From Pachypanchax playfairii (lineage: Eukaryota; Chordata; Actinopteri; Cyprinodontiformes; Aplocheilidae): a stretch of DNA of 64,000 nucleotides. Of this stretch, positions 1 to 12,195 are shown in pieces (within the stretch, counting starts at the first letter, position 1; each line of letters begins with the position of its first letter). The DNA lies in contig SSNP01000011.1 in the NCBI GenBank assembly GCA_006937955.1, positions 1,157,863 through 1,221,862 on the forward strand, read 5' to 3'. The position numbers were made by a program, and so were the translations under genes. The notes under the pieces are model-generated. The model worked only from the letters and a program-made list of their open reading frames with translations, did no database searches and was not told the origin of the DNA.

Positions 1-259
1 TACATCATTCTTGATTAATATAATGCCAGAAGTTCAAGGGACAGAGTCTTCCTTGGGTTTGCAGGTAAGTCTGGTTTCAGCAGCTTATTTCTTTCATCTG
101 AGAAGGAGACAAAACTAAATGCTTTGTCAGTTAGGGCCAACAAAGTGACTTTAGGGAGCGAGGTCTACAATATTTTTAACAAGTCAGGAAGATTGGAGGA
201 CAATGTGGAAGCTCATCTGGCCTCCCAGCCTCTGAGGGTGTTGATAACGCCCCCCCCTT

Positions 260-260
<1 letters not shown>

Positions 261-328
<68 letters not shown>
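261..328. repeat. (CA)n microsatellite
   Basis: About 34 CA units preceded by a C run. The translated Thr-His and Val-Cys ORFs across it are not genes. Confidence 0.98.
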
Positions 329-330
<2 letters not shown>

Positions 331-2660
331 TCTTTTGTCTATGTTCTAACTCACACCTCAGTTCCATCCTGTAGTCGTAAAAAACAGGACACACAAAGTC
401 GCCACCTCATCACTCTTTTGTTGGGACAAACAACTCTTGCCTGTTTTTTTCTGTCTGTTTCATTCAGCTCCTTATCTCACAGAGAGGCTGGCGTGTTAGG
501 TCTAAGTCATTTCCATTAGCACCTTTTGGTAAAGCTCTTTCATCTTGCATCCCAAGCTTTGTGATCTGACCTTAGCCAAAGCTGTTCAACTGCTGCATTC
601 TTAAGTAGACAGATCCAACAACACAAGCAGGAAGTCCCTAGCAGACTCGCTGTAATTACAGTTTGTGCTGCTGTCTACGGGTTTTAGTTTACATCTGTTG
701 ACATTCAGAACAATTTTGGCACCTGTGTGTCACTTTTTGTACTTTGTTATACAGGATGTTTTTAAAAATCCTTGGGGCAGTGATACACAATACTTAATCC
801 TTGATGTTTCCTTTTTTTGCTTTGGATTTTAGCATTTCAGATATTGTTTGGTCTGGTTTCTGTGCAATGTTGAGTGAACACACAAAAAGATGGGGAAAAA
901 AGTATTCGGGGAAGATAAACTTCTAGCTGACAAGATATTTGCACCAGGTTTTGGGAACTTACGTTGTATTTAAAGGTGCATATGTGTGTTTTTTCTCTGA
1001 AAACAAAATAACTTGTCGCATGCAAGATTAATGTGGACTTTATAATGCAATTGTTTACTCTAAAATGGTAAATAAATCCACTTCTGAGTGGTGGATTTAT
1101 GACAGAAAAATAAAAACTTAAAAAAAAAAAACAACAAAAAACAAACCACAGAGACCACAGACATGTAAACACCCTTTTGTGGGGAATTCCATGACTGGAT
1201 TGAATTTGTCAGCATCCATCCATGAAATTTTAAACTACATGTTTTGAAATTAAACACACAGATTGTGATCAGGTTAAACTTTTGCTCTTTGTGATTATCT
1301 GAGATTCACAGAGATATGCAGAATAATGTGGATTTCATCCAGCAAATTGTTGCTTGCCAGACTATTAATCCCCTCTCATTGGCAACTAATAAGTCAAACC
1401 TTCAAAAAGACTCATTTAAATCTCGCTGAATATCAAGGGAAATACTTCAAGTGATGGGGCTCAAAAAAATGAATAGTCTGCTGTTTATTTGAAGTGATTA
1501 CTCTGGGTTTGTTCCCATAAGCCTCATGGGAGGAAGTGGTGTCCCTGGTGCAGATGCTGTTTGTCAGAAGTCAGAATAGCGAAGCAGTGAGCCAGAATGC
1601 AACACAGGAGATTCAAGCAAACTGAAATAGAACAATAGCTTTTCCGAGCCTGTATCCCATTTCATAGGGAACAATGCTTAGTTTGTGGCACTTTTCCATA
1701 GACATGAAAGACAAGCCATGCTTCTTTAGTTATACTCTGTACACATTTTTGTGATATTTAGGTTCCGTTTGCTTTGAAGTGTGTTAGGGAAAAGACACGC
1801 CTCTGCATAGCATCAAATGCTTCACTCATTTGAAAGGATTTGTGATGCGGATATAATCATTTAGTTCCAGACTGCTTCAGTGGATGATATGTACAGTATA
1901 TTTGAGATTAGCTGCTGCTTCTCACTCAATACCATCAAGGTTTGTGCAGCAGCTGCAGCAAATGTTGTCAAATGTTAGCGTCTTGGAATGCTTTGCAGTT
2001 TACACCCAAAAACCTATTGTACCCTATTAAAATGTAAGTATACTGAAAGACATACAGCAGAGTTAGCACTGGAGTGGATAGATAGCTTAAAGCCTGCTCT
2101 CATCTATTATGTGAGGACCCCCCCTTCACCTCAAAGCTAAACAGTGATTTAAGGCAACTCCTCCTCCATTCATTGTCCTTTGACATGACTGTTTGTTGTC
2201 ATTGTGGTATTTTTTGCTGTCACTTTTTGATCTTGGTTTATGGCTGCAGATGTGGGCAGAGGGGTGCAATTCCATAACACAACCCTTCAGGATTTTGTCT
2301 GATGTTCTCCACAGTGGAGTTCCAATAAAACAACAAACTTAGATCGTTTATTCTAAAACAACAAGCATCCAATCGCTGTGACCAGACAGAACTTTGACCG
2401 GATTTTTGGCAGCTTAATTTCTTGACTAATTCTGCGAGTTTTACTGTCATGTTTTTGAGGTTTCAGTTTTAGCATACATACATTAATGATACCTGTTTGA
2501 CAAGAAATTGCATTAATGCATTTGCAAAAGCTAAAAGATCTATGGGTGACTCTGCTTTAATTGCTGTTCAGGGTGAGAAGGTTACGCTGTCTTTCTTCTC
2601 TTGTAAAAGTTTGTAGGTTGGAATGAGCCAGTTCTCTGTACAGCCATCATAAAAGCCAGT

Positions 2661-2685
2661 GGGGGGGGGGGGGGGGGGGGGGGGG
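2661..2685. repeat. poly(G) tract, 25 G
   Basis: Uninterrupted run of 25 guanines, able in principle to form G-quadruplex structures and prone to length error in sequencing. Confidence 0.95.
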
Positions 2686-3979
2686 TTAGATCACTGTAGC
2701 TTCTTAGCACCAATCAGAAGTGATAAAAAAAAAACAAAGAGGACAGAGCCAAAGGCAGCACAGGGAGTAGAGCTTCTCCGTAATTACGACATGGTCTTAA
2801 AAAGCAAATACCAAACCCTAGCAACCTCAGTTGCGGGATAGGGACAAGAGGAGTGTGTGGGGGGTGGTAGTACTAGAGAGGAGGGGTAAGAAAAATAGGC
2901 AAAGGGAGTTAAGAAACACCACAGAGAGCGACCCTGCAGTGACCTCGGCTCTCCAACAATCGTCCCCTGCCAGCTGGAGCCAGGGTTAGGGGCGAGAGTG
3001 AGGGGCCGGGCAGGATCCCCTCCGATTTATGACTGACTATAAGGCCCCTGAAAGAAACCCAATCACCCAGGATTCCTGCGCAGCATGACTCTGGCTGCAG
3101 AGAATAGACGACTGAGGAGAGTGTGGGACAGCGGCAGAGCCAACTGCTAATACACAAGCGCTGACACAGAGGGCCACTTCACCAGGGGGAGGGCCACTGG
3201 GCACCAGCTCTATTATGTGCCGCTCTCTTCATTGAGCATGATATCATTACACTGTGCCGACACCCACCTCAACTGCACCCAGCCACATCCCAAACTCATC
3301 CTCTGAACCCTCTTTGTCAAACATATTTCACAACCCTGGATTTACATGCACCAGGCTAATTACTCTATCTGTCTAATTAGTAGATATTTAATGGTTATTA
3401 AATTTCAACCTGCTTTTATTGTAGAGTGGGAAAGAGAGAGGCAGGCTGAGAGTAGGGCATGAAAAGAAAAGGGAGAAGGCAGCTGTCTTTTAAAGCGGGG
3501 TAAGCCGCGCTCCGAGCTACCCCGCTGATCCATTAGCATATCTGAATGATCCTGTTCCTGCACAGCCACCACCACGCTGCAAGGTGGCACATCTGAAGAA
3601 CGCACCCTTTGAATGTGCTTGCAAGCTTGGGAAGCTCTTATTTTTTAACCTGTTTGAAAATCAGGAGACAACTTGATGTTTGAGAAGTAGACAAAAATAA
3701 AAGAAGGAGAGAAGAAGGGAGAAAAGTTTTAGATTTTCAGGAGGACAGAGTTTTACAAGCTTTTTGAAGCTGGATGCTTAATAATTCACTTGATGCTACA
3801 TGCAGCAGTGAAGCATCATGGAAGCACACTCATGCATGACAACAGTTTTCACTGCCTGCGTGCTGTCAAAAAGAAAGTGTGTCACAACCTCTGGTTCGGG
3901 AGATAAAAACTGATTTTATGGTTACTCAAAATCAAATCCAGTCTCTAGTGAATTGAAAATACATGTAATTTTAAAGTCG

Positions 3980-3992
3980 CCCCCCCCCCCCC
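3980..3992. repeat. poly(C) tract
   Basis: Run of 13 cytosines followed at once by an A tract. Confidence 0.9.
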
Positions 3993-6486
3993 TAAAAAAA
4001 GTTAAAAGTCAGCCTTTTTTAAATGAAAAATTATATGGATTAAGTTATAATTATTTCCTCACAGATACTTTACTGATTTGCAGCAAACAGCAATATGAAT
4101 TCTTGGGAGAGGATTCAAACACTCTCTGATCTGTCTGACTTAAAAAAAAACAACTTAATGGAAAGCCAGATGAAAGTCTTCATTTATGAAGTTTATTTTT
4201 ACTTGAATTTGTTTTATCTTTGACCCTTAAAACTTGGAAAAATGATTATCATAAGGAAAAAGTTGAAAACTTGAGTTAGAAAAACAGCTAACGCTAAATT
4301 ACAATTCCATTACGTTCCACTGCACATTAAAAACATGGATTTCATAGCTTTTTGCAAAATGAAAAGTTGTTCACGTCTTCACAAAGAACAAACAAGCGTG
4401 ACGGGAACTCCCAATGAAAGATGTCACTTTCTAATTTAAATGCATCTCAGACAATCCATATAATATTGACCTATTTTCACAATTGGACTTAAGCAATTCA
4501 GATTTTTTAATGTATAACACGAAATGCATTTCTCCTTGTCTTATTTAGTAAATGTGTCAGAGCTTAGGGATTTTTCTTTTTTCCCCTTGAAGTTGGTCTC
4601 TCCTCAGCCACAAAGCGGGTTCTATTGACTGATTCCAGGGAGTGTATTGATGGTTCCATAATTTGGGCACAGGAACACAAAAAGGCTGACCCCCGCTGGG
4701 CTCAGCACGACAGCCTAGTCAGCAGGGAGGCTTGCATTTATTAGCCTGGGAGAGGAGCTCCCGCAGAATTAAAGCACATTCACCCACCCATTGATCTCTG
4801 TCATGAAAACAATGCTAGCCTCCCTCACTGGCAGCGAGTGAGGCACTGTGCGCGCTGAGGTAATTCAGCAACCATAGAAAACAGGCTCACACCCTCAGGC
4901 AGCAAGCAAACTATTTAAAGTAAGAGGAATAGGATGGAAAAAAAAAGACATATTAGATTATCGGTCCAACTATCCAGTCATGTTCTGCAGTAAATGTGGC
5001 TGAGTGTGAATGCCCTGTTGTGTTTGTTCATCCAAGAAACAAAAAAACACTCTCTCTTTTATTTAGTTTAGTTTTGACTTTACACATTTAAGATTCAGAA
5101 ACCAGGCCTACTCTTTAAAAACAACCACATAAATCCATCTGCAGTTCACCGGTAATATGTGAGATACAGACAAATTGGAATGAGAACATCTTGTTCCACC
5201 AACTTAGTTTCTGTTAATCCACTGATAATGGCCTTCATCATCCCCCCAAAATACCAGAGAGTCAGTCACAAGACAGAAATATGCCTTCAAGTATCCTGTC
5301 TGCAAAGAAATGTGAACTTCAACCAGTTTTACGGTTCAGCAGTACAGCCTTCTGGAAGAGATGAAAGTTCAGCTTGATGAGTTGATTGGTTGACATGTTG
5401 TACTATATACCCTTTTTCCTGGAAACACATGAAACACTTACGTCTTGAGGAAGATGCAAAAAAGAGACTAAAATGTCTCTCCCTTTGTGTCGATGTGTAC
5501 ACAACCCCGACTGTTGACCTGAGGAACTTGTGAGGCTTTGATGCTGCCTTCAGTGGCCAGTGTCCAAGGGGAAAAAGGCCGTGCGGACCATCCGGTCAAC
5601 TCCTCACTCACAGGCCATAGTGTCAACACAAAACATAAGAAGAAAGAAAATGTCACACTACACACATACGTTGAAAGGAGCGGAGCATCTCATTATGCCA
5701 CCTACAGCTGCTTTTGTCAGCTGGGGCTTGATGTGTGGAGGGGAAGTGCTCAGAGAGACGCCATGGCCTGGTATGGGGCCTGCTGCTGCCACGTTTGAAG
5801 TCACTGTCGGGACAAGGTCTTTCATATTTACAGAGAAAAAGTGGGAAAACTCAAGGGATAGCTGTGATTAGCAAACTGTTTTGTTAGCGCAATAAGCAGC
5901 TCAAGCTAAACACCACTGCACCTGCCCCATTCATCAACCCTTTTGCAGCCTCAGGAGTTTTAAAAAACACTGCTTTGCATGCACTTTTTTGTCTCCTCAA
6001 ACATGAAACTTCCTTTAATCTATTCTTACTCAAAAAGCCATTCAAACATCTTACATAAATTATGCTCTTAGCATTAGAATCAAAGGCGTGCACCATCTCT
6101 CCTCATGCTGTCAGTGAACTTTTTGATGGACGGATATTTTTGAGGTTGGCTTTATGAAAGGCATAAGTATTGAAATTCTAAATGTGACTTTAAAATACAA
6201 CTACATCCCTCAGTTACAGTCAGAACAAGCTTCTAAACCAACGTGGCAGCTTTCCTTCATTTGGTTTATCTCAGAAATCCACCGTCAAAAATATATGAAT
6301 GAATTGTGACAAAATTAGAACAATGTTTGACGTAGATATATAAAGCTAGAGCATGATGAGAACAGTTGACTCCATTGTAGGTCAGTGAAAAAGATATAAT
6401 TTCTTGCAGGATCATTGTTTGCATGAGATATTCTAACACAGTCTTACTGTAATCTCTATAACTGTTAAAAAAATGCTACTATGTGC

Positions 6487-6487
<1 letters not shown>

Positions 6488-6545
<58 letters not shown>
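6488..6545. repeat. (TG)n microsatellite
   Basis: About 29 TG units without interruption. Confidence 0.98.
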
Positions 6546-6546
<1 letters not shown>

Positions 6547-7663
6547 ATGAATCATTTTCATGCTGCAATGTTTTTTTCAGAGCCAAATGATCTGCATAAA
6601 GAGGGATGAATTGCCTGTTTTCCAACATCCATGACTGTTTCAGGGTACCACATTCATCTCATGAGGTGATTGCACTTAAAAAAAAAAAATCTTTATTTAT
6701 TTTAGATTTTAACTTTGTTTTTTCCCCATTAGTCACAGAGTCTCAGGGAAAACTAAGCTTTCACCTGACAATCTAACTCATGATGAGATTTGAGGATGGG
6801 CTTAAAAGGTCTCCTGTGCAGTTTGATAAATAACTCCAACTGCAGTGATGCTATTTACAATCTTTAAAATTACTGCGCTGACATTTTTGGAACGTCTTTT
6901 TAGTCTTCATTGCCCGTTTTTTAGTGAAACGATCGGTACGACTCACTTTTTGCTCCTTAAATGTGAAGCTGGACTGGCGTGACTAAAACAAACAAACCAA
7001 CATGTTACATCTTTGTTTTTAAAACGTGTGAAGAAGCAATAAGGACGTCTCGTGATTTACACGGATTACGTGAAGCGTTTTCGGCTGTGCCTCGTCTGAT
7101 AAGCTAAACTAACTGTCACTAACTGCAGATTTGTTTGATCAACAGATAAGACATTGACATCGACCTTTTCATCAAACTCTCAGCATGAGACTCAACAAGC
7201 ACATTTACCCAAATGTCAAACTATTCCTGTAATGAAGGTATTAGATATTCTACAGTTAATCCTACCGAGCTATAATCAAAGAATGTTCTCATATTATTCT
7301 CATAAAAAAATCAGCATCTGCTGCGCTGCATTTTGAAAAACAATCTACCTTTTATTCGAGCTTTACGCTTCACATAATTGTCGGAACTAATGGCCTAACT
7401 GTTCCTCCTCTTCCTGCCTTTCTTTGAAGTTCACTGTATAAAGACCATAATGTTTAACAGGAAGAGGATCTATATACAACATTAAAAATGCTTTGTACTT
7501 CAAATACAAAGTTTGATCCAGTGTCCTTCCTCCATGTTGCAAAGGTGTAGTGGTGTTGAATAGGATTCGTCAAACCACCGTGGAAGGTCATAGTCAAGGC
7601 CTGTCTTTGTTAAAAAACACTGAGCTTCTTTCATAAATACAAAGAGAGGGACACAGAGAGCAT

Positions 7664-7668
<5 letters not shown>

Positions 7669-7714
<46 letters not shown>
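7669..7714. repeat. (GT)n microsatellite
   Basis: About 23 GT units; an ORF of Thr-His repeats on the opposite strand is an artefact. A short (AG)n follows at 7871-7889. Confidence 0.97.
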
Positions 7715-7716
<2 letters not shown>

Positions 7717-8013
7717 GCAGAGAGGAGTTGGTGTAAATAGACTCTGTTCTTATCTTTGTTCAAAGCGTGGAAAGGGAAAGTCAGGAAGCGCACAAAAGGG
7801 AGAGAAGCGTGGAAACAAAGCTTGTCACACAATAATGACAAGGTCAAGTGTGCGTTCAATTGCTCAGTTCAGAGAGAGAGAGAGAGAGATAAGACTCAAC
7901 CTGCTGACATACGTGAGCAACTGAAGAGAATCACAGGTCAGGTCAGGTTAGGTAGGCTCAAGGGAACCGAACACAGACTCCACTGGATAGTCATCTGGAA
8001 AACTCAAATCTCT

Positions 8014-8028
8014 AGCACCACCTGCTGG
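8014..8028 (-). promoter_or_regulatory. CTCF-like motif
   Basis: Minus-strand CCAGCAGGTGGTGCT matches the vertebrate CTCF core consensus CCASYAGRKGGCRSY at 14 of 15 positions by eye. Binding is not shown. Confidence 0.35.
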
Positions 8029-9841
8029 AGAAGCATGCAAACACAGTCAATTAGTGCTTCCAACTCTGATTGTAGCAGCATTTTGCAACATGCTACATCA
8101 ATAGAAACATTAGCACAGAATTAGATGAATGAATTTACAGCACCCCGGGAAGTTTTTTAAACTCTGACAATAAAAACAATGCAAGCTTAAAAGGCTCACT
8201 ACCAAAGTCCTTATCCACTCCTCCTGGAGCATCTCCAACAATAACCAACAGTTTGACAAGACAATCCTCATCATGCTTTCATGTTTAAGTGGTTTCTTAG
8301 CCATGCATCACTAACTGAGGGAATTTTTTAAAAGGCACATAGCTCCCTACTTGAGGAGGAGCATGACATTAAGGATGATTTCAAACAACAACATATAGAA
8401 AGGTAATAGGGGCTATCGACTCACAACTTACTTTCACAGACCATGAAGGATGGGATTAGCTGAAGGCCATCTGCAATGTGTCACTCATCTGCAAGGGAAA
8501 GAAAGAAGCCGCAAGATAAAACATCTTTTGGTGAACCAGTAAAGCTACAGAGAATAAAAAAAAGAAAAAGAAACGAGATGGAAATATATGCGTCAGTTAG
8601 ACATCTGATACAACTGATCTCGATACTGACCTTAATCCAGATCTGGAATTCTGATATCATGCCTGGATAAAGGGATAAAAAGCCTTTAGGGTGTTTCACA
8701 TAAAGAGGAGGCCTTGGGCAGATACTAAGAGGTGGGCTGGGTCAGTGGGACATCAGGCAGCACTTTGACCACACCAAGCCTTGAAGTTGTGAGGAGCAGA
8801 GCATCTGTTAAGTCTCATCCAACACATCCAGGCTCAGGGTGTGTACTGAGAGAAAACACCAGCAGAGTGGGATTGAAGTGAACTATGGGGAGCAGGCCGG
8901 CTTTGCGGCTGTGACTGATAAAGAAAGAAGTCAGCAGCACTTTGCTTTCCTTCATTTGCCTCTTTAAAAAAAAATAAAACAGGGAATCGTTTTTGTTTAC
9001 TGATTGCACGGACGGAATGTAACAAGCTGCTGACATTTGAATTCACTGTTCCGTAGCTGAACGTCATGGTTTGTTTCTTCTGCAGAAAGACAGCTGAGCA
9101 GCTTAAAATGATCAAACATGTTTACATCTCCTCTTGAACAATATGTTAGCACATAAGTGGATTAACAAAGTGGCCAGCACACAGCTAAAGGTATATTTCT
9201 ACCATTTCAAAGCATATTTCTGTGTAAAGTGATAAATGATTAACACCTTGGCAGGTTTTATATGCGAGCACCCTCAGTTTGGAGAAATAGAGTTTAAGTT
9301 CAATAGAACAAACGAGCTAACAGCCAGTCCTGAATACAAGTACCGGATGTGGGTGTCCAGCTCCAACAAACACGGATGCACTTCTCTATTACACAAATAC
9401 AACAAGATCATGATTTTAAATAAAATATGAAATAAATGACCTGTAGAATGAGACCTTAGGTAAAAAAATAACCAACTTCAATTTATATGTAAGAATTAAA
9501 ATGTCCAAAAGGCCTAAAAGTCACTGAGATTTCCAGTGGAAAGAGCCCATAAAAGGCCATTTACCATTTACATGTGTTTAGAAATGTAACTAGAATAAAA
9601 CTAAAATAGTTTCTCCTCATATTCTGAAGCTAAGCTTCAGTAAGGCAGCATTGAGAAGAAGTGACACAAATCTTTGACTTAATTTTCCTCCAGTTGGAAA
9701 AATGTTTCAGTTGTTTGAGGTTAGTGAAAGGTTTAAGTTTGTAAAGTCCTTGTTAATCATCATTATACAGCCAAACATTCTAAATCATCATTATTCATGA
9801 TGCAGCCGATCAACTGATTCAAAAGCAGTTTTTGAGCCAGT

Positions 9842-9856
9842 ATGGCCATCTAGTGG
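9842..9856 (-). promoter_or_regulatory. weak CTCF-like motif
   Basis: Minus-strand CCACTAGATGGCCAT matches the first 12 positions of the core and diverges in the last three. Confidence 0.25.
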
Positions 9857-11454
9857 TGACAGTGGTGATTAAACATTAAAAACAAAATATTTTTGATTGT
9901 TTTCTGTTATTAAACCGGCTAAATTATATATAAATTATATAAATAAGGCACCCTGGGGTTAAAATAAACCACACCAGCTAGCGTCCAGAGGGAGGCAGCC
10001 TTGGTTCAGATGTAACATCTCATACAAAACCTGCCAGACTGTTTGGAGGATTAATTGTCCAGAGCAGGGGCCCAAGCATGGAGAACACAGCTATCCTCTT
10101 TTCTATCAGTCAGAGAGCTCTTCTTCTAACTAAACCAAATTGACCTACCCACGTACTGACCACGTCCAGGCTCGCCATGGAAATAAATCATGCTGAATTA
10201 GCGACGGGTACCTGTCAGCTCCAGTGAATTCTCTGTCTGCTCGTTCTGGACGGAACGTTGTGCATCTGTGCGTGACCTGCTGCCTCACAAGATCCAGACT
10301 GAACAGCTGACTAAACTGCATGCGCAGCCAACTGCAGAATGAACAAACCCTTTGAATGTTTATGAGCTTATTGTGGAGTCAATTTAATTGGAGACTTGAG
10401 CTGAATATGTTCTTTCCTCTGGGATGATCATTAAATCCACGTTTTAGTAACCTAAACATGAAAAATGTGAGTTTGAGGGTAGAGGTGAAGAAATGGTTTG
10501 CAATCAAACTCTCATTTCCTTTCCATGAGAGTAAATGCTCTGACATTTGTCAAGCTGGAATTGGTGCAGAGTTGTCGATATGTCCTTGCGTCAGTGCTGA
10601 CAAGACAAGAATGCTCTAACACTCACTAAGTCTGACAAACCCACAGAGTTGGAGGCTAATTTTAATTAGCGTTCAGCCACAGCAGCATCCAGTGGTGTTA
10701 CACACCTCCCCTCATTCCTCACTCGTCCCTTTCCCCATCATTGTAAGGCCTGCTCCAACTCTAACTGTAGCTACAGGAAGCTTCAGCCTGAGCAATGGTG
10801 CAAGGGGAGATAATGTGAAGAAGGCTAGCACTAAATCACCCCTCTGCTCATCTCCCCTCATCCTCTGCTTCACCTACGCGGCTGCTTGACTGATGACACA
10901 GCATGAGGTCCAGGCTGGATCTCGTCTCCCGGGTCATCCATTGGCTTCCTGGAAGTGATGAGTGACTCTGTCCTGATGCAGCTCATCCCTGCCGCAAACG
11001 CAGTCCATCACACAGCAAAGCCACAGCGCTGCTTCAGCATGTGCAGGACAGAAGAGCAATAACAAAAGTCAAGGAGATGTCTGTATCACCCGAAGTGACA
11101 AAATCATTTCCTAATGTAAAAGCTGCAGGTAAAGATCGTTGTTGATTTTATGGTGCAACTGTTTACATTTTGGAAAACATTCGATATCACCAGCTTTTCT
11201 TTTTTTTTTTTTTTTTTAAGTTTGTCACATTTTCATGAACAGTCTGACATATTAAATTTTAGCATCCTAATATGTCACTACAGCAAAATGAAACGCTCAT
11301 ATTGGAGCTGCTGCAGCTTCTCACTTATGATGCATTATTTGTAGTTTGCATATGAAATACTTTATATGTAATAAAACAAATCTACAAGCAAATTGCAGCA
11401 ATTAAGGGCAAAAAAATGTATTTATAAAATTCTTTAGATTTTGCAGATTTTAGT

Positions 11455-11645
11455 TGATCCCCGGAGCTTGAGGTCCACCATCCTGCATGTTCTAGAAGCT
11501 TCTCTGCTCCAACACACCTGTTTTAAATCAATGAGTAATTGTTCAGCTTCTTAAGAACTTGAGGACACGCTGAATGAGTTAGAACCTGATATGCTGGAGC
11601 AGAAAAAACAACTGAAACAAAGGAAAGTGGTTCTCAAGGACCATG
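11455..11645. repeat. dispersed MITE-like fragment
   Basis: Contains CCCCGGAGCTTGAGGTCCAC and CTGCTCCAACACACCTG, with GGTTCTCAAGGACCATG at the other end. This pattern recurs in many teleost genomes as a short non-autonomous DNA element. The imperfect terminal symmetry is weak here. Confidence 0.45.
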
Positions 11646-12115
11646 ATTAACGCCACAGTCTTGAACTCTCAGCTGCTTAAAGTTATGTTTTTTAGCCAGG
11701 CATTACTGTTGGCTTGCCTGGTTTTCAGTTTTTACGCAAAATTTAGTGCACTTTCTGACTCCTTGTATTTTTTTTACTTAGTAAAAAAAAAAACAGCTTT
11801 TGTCTTGGTTTTTGTTTGTTCTTTGACTGTTGTAAATATCCTTGTAACTCTGTCGGCAGTAGTGCAAAAACTTTGATGGGGGAAAGTAGTTCAGATGTTC
11901 AATTTTTAAAAAATGCAATTTTAATATATTGTGGCAGTGGCAACCATTTCAAAGACTAACCCAGTTGCACTCTATGAAGCTAAACGGATGGAGCGTGGCA
12001 ATTCTGCCAGAACTCCAGCTTTGATTCCTTGTGGGATTACTCTGAGTAGAGACATGTTTACTGCTTGGCACCGTAAGATGCTCTGAATAAAATCTTGTAC
12101 TGAGGCACATCAGCA

Positions 12116-12147
12116 ACACACACACACACACATGTGCACACACACAT
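12116..12147. repeat. interrupted (CA)n
   Basis: Two CA blocks separated by ATGTG. Confidence 0.9.
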
Positions 12148-12180
12148 TTAACAAATTTAAGAGCGACGTGCAGCACTAAA

Positions 12181-12195
12181 GCACTAGATGGCAGC
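12181..12195 (+). promoter_or_regulatory. CTCF-like motif
   Basis: GCACTAGATGGCAGC matches the core consensus at 14 of 15 positions. Confidence 0.4.

Larger units (their letters stand above)
1..11454. other. upstream non-coding region, part 1
   Basis: No exon with splice sites and recognisable protein similarity was found. ORFs are short and several are just translated CA/GT tracts. It holds microsatellites, G and C homopolymers, two CTCF-like motifs and a few higher-GC blocks (about 2900-3210, 3410-3600, 4600-4870) of unknown role. Confidence 0.6.

Noticed and set aside
124..519. 131-codon ORF rich in Thr-His repeats (and Val-Cys ORFs at 176-394, 7500-7859, 17274-17642, 19996-20283)
   Set aside because: They are six-frame translations of CA/GT microsatellites with no splice context or protein motif outside the repeat.
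5538..5871. two overlapping plus-strand ORFs of 86 and 103 codons
   Set aside because: No recognisable domain, no splice-linked neighbours, and frame overlap expected by chance in a slightly GC-richer patch.
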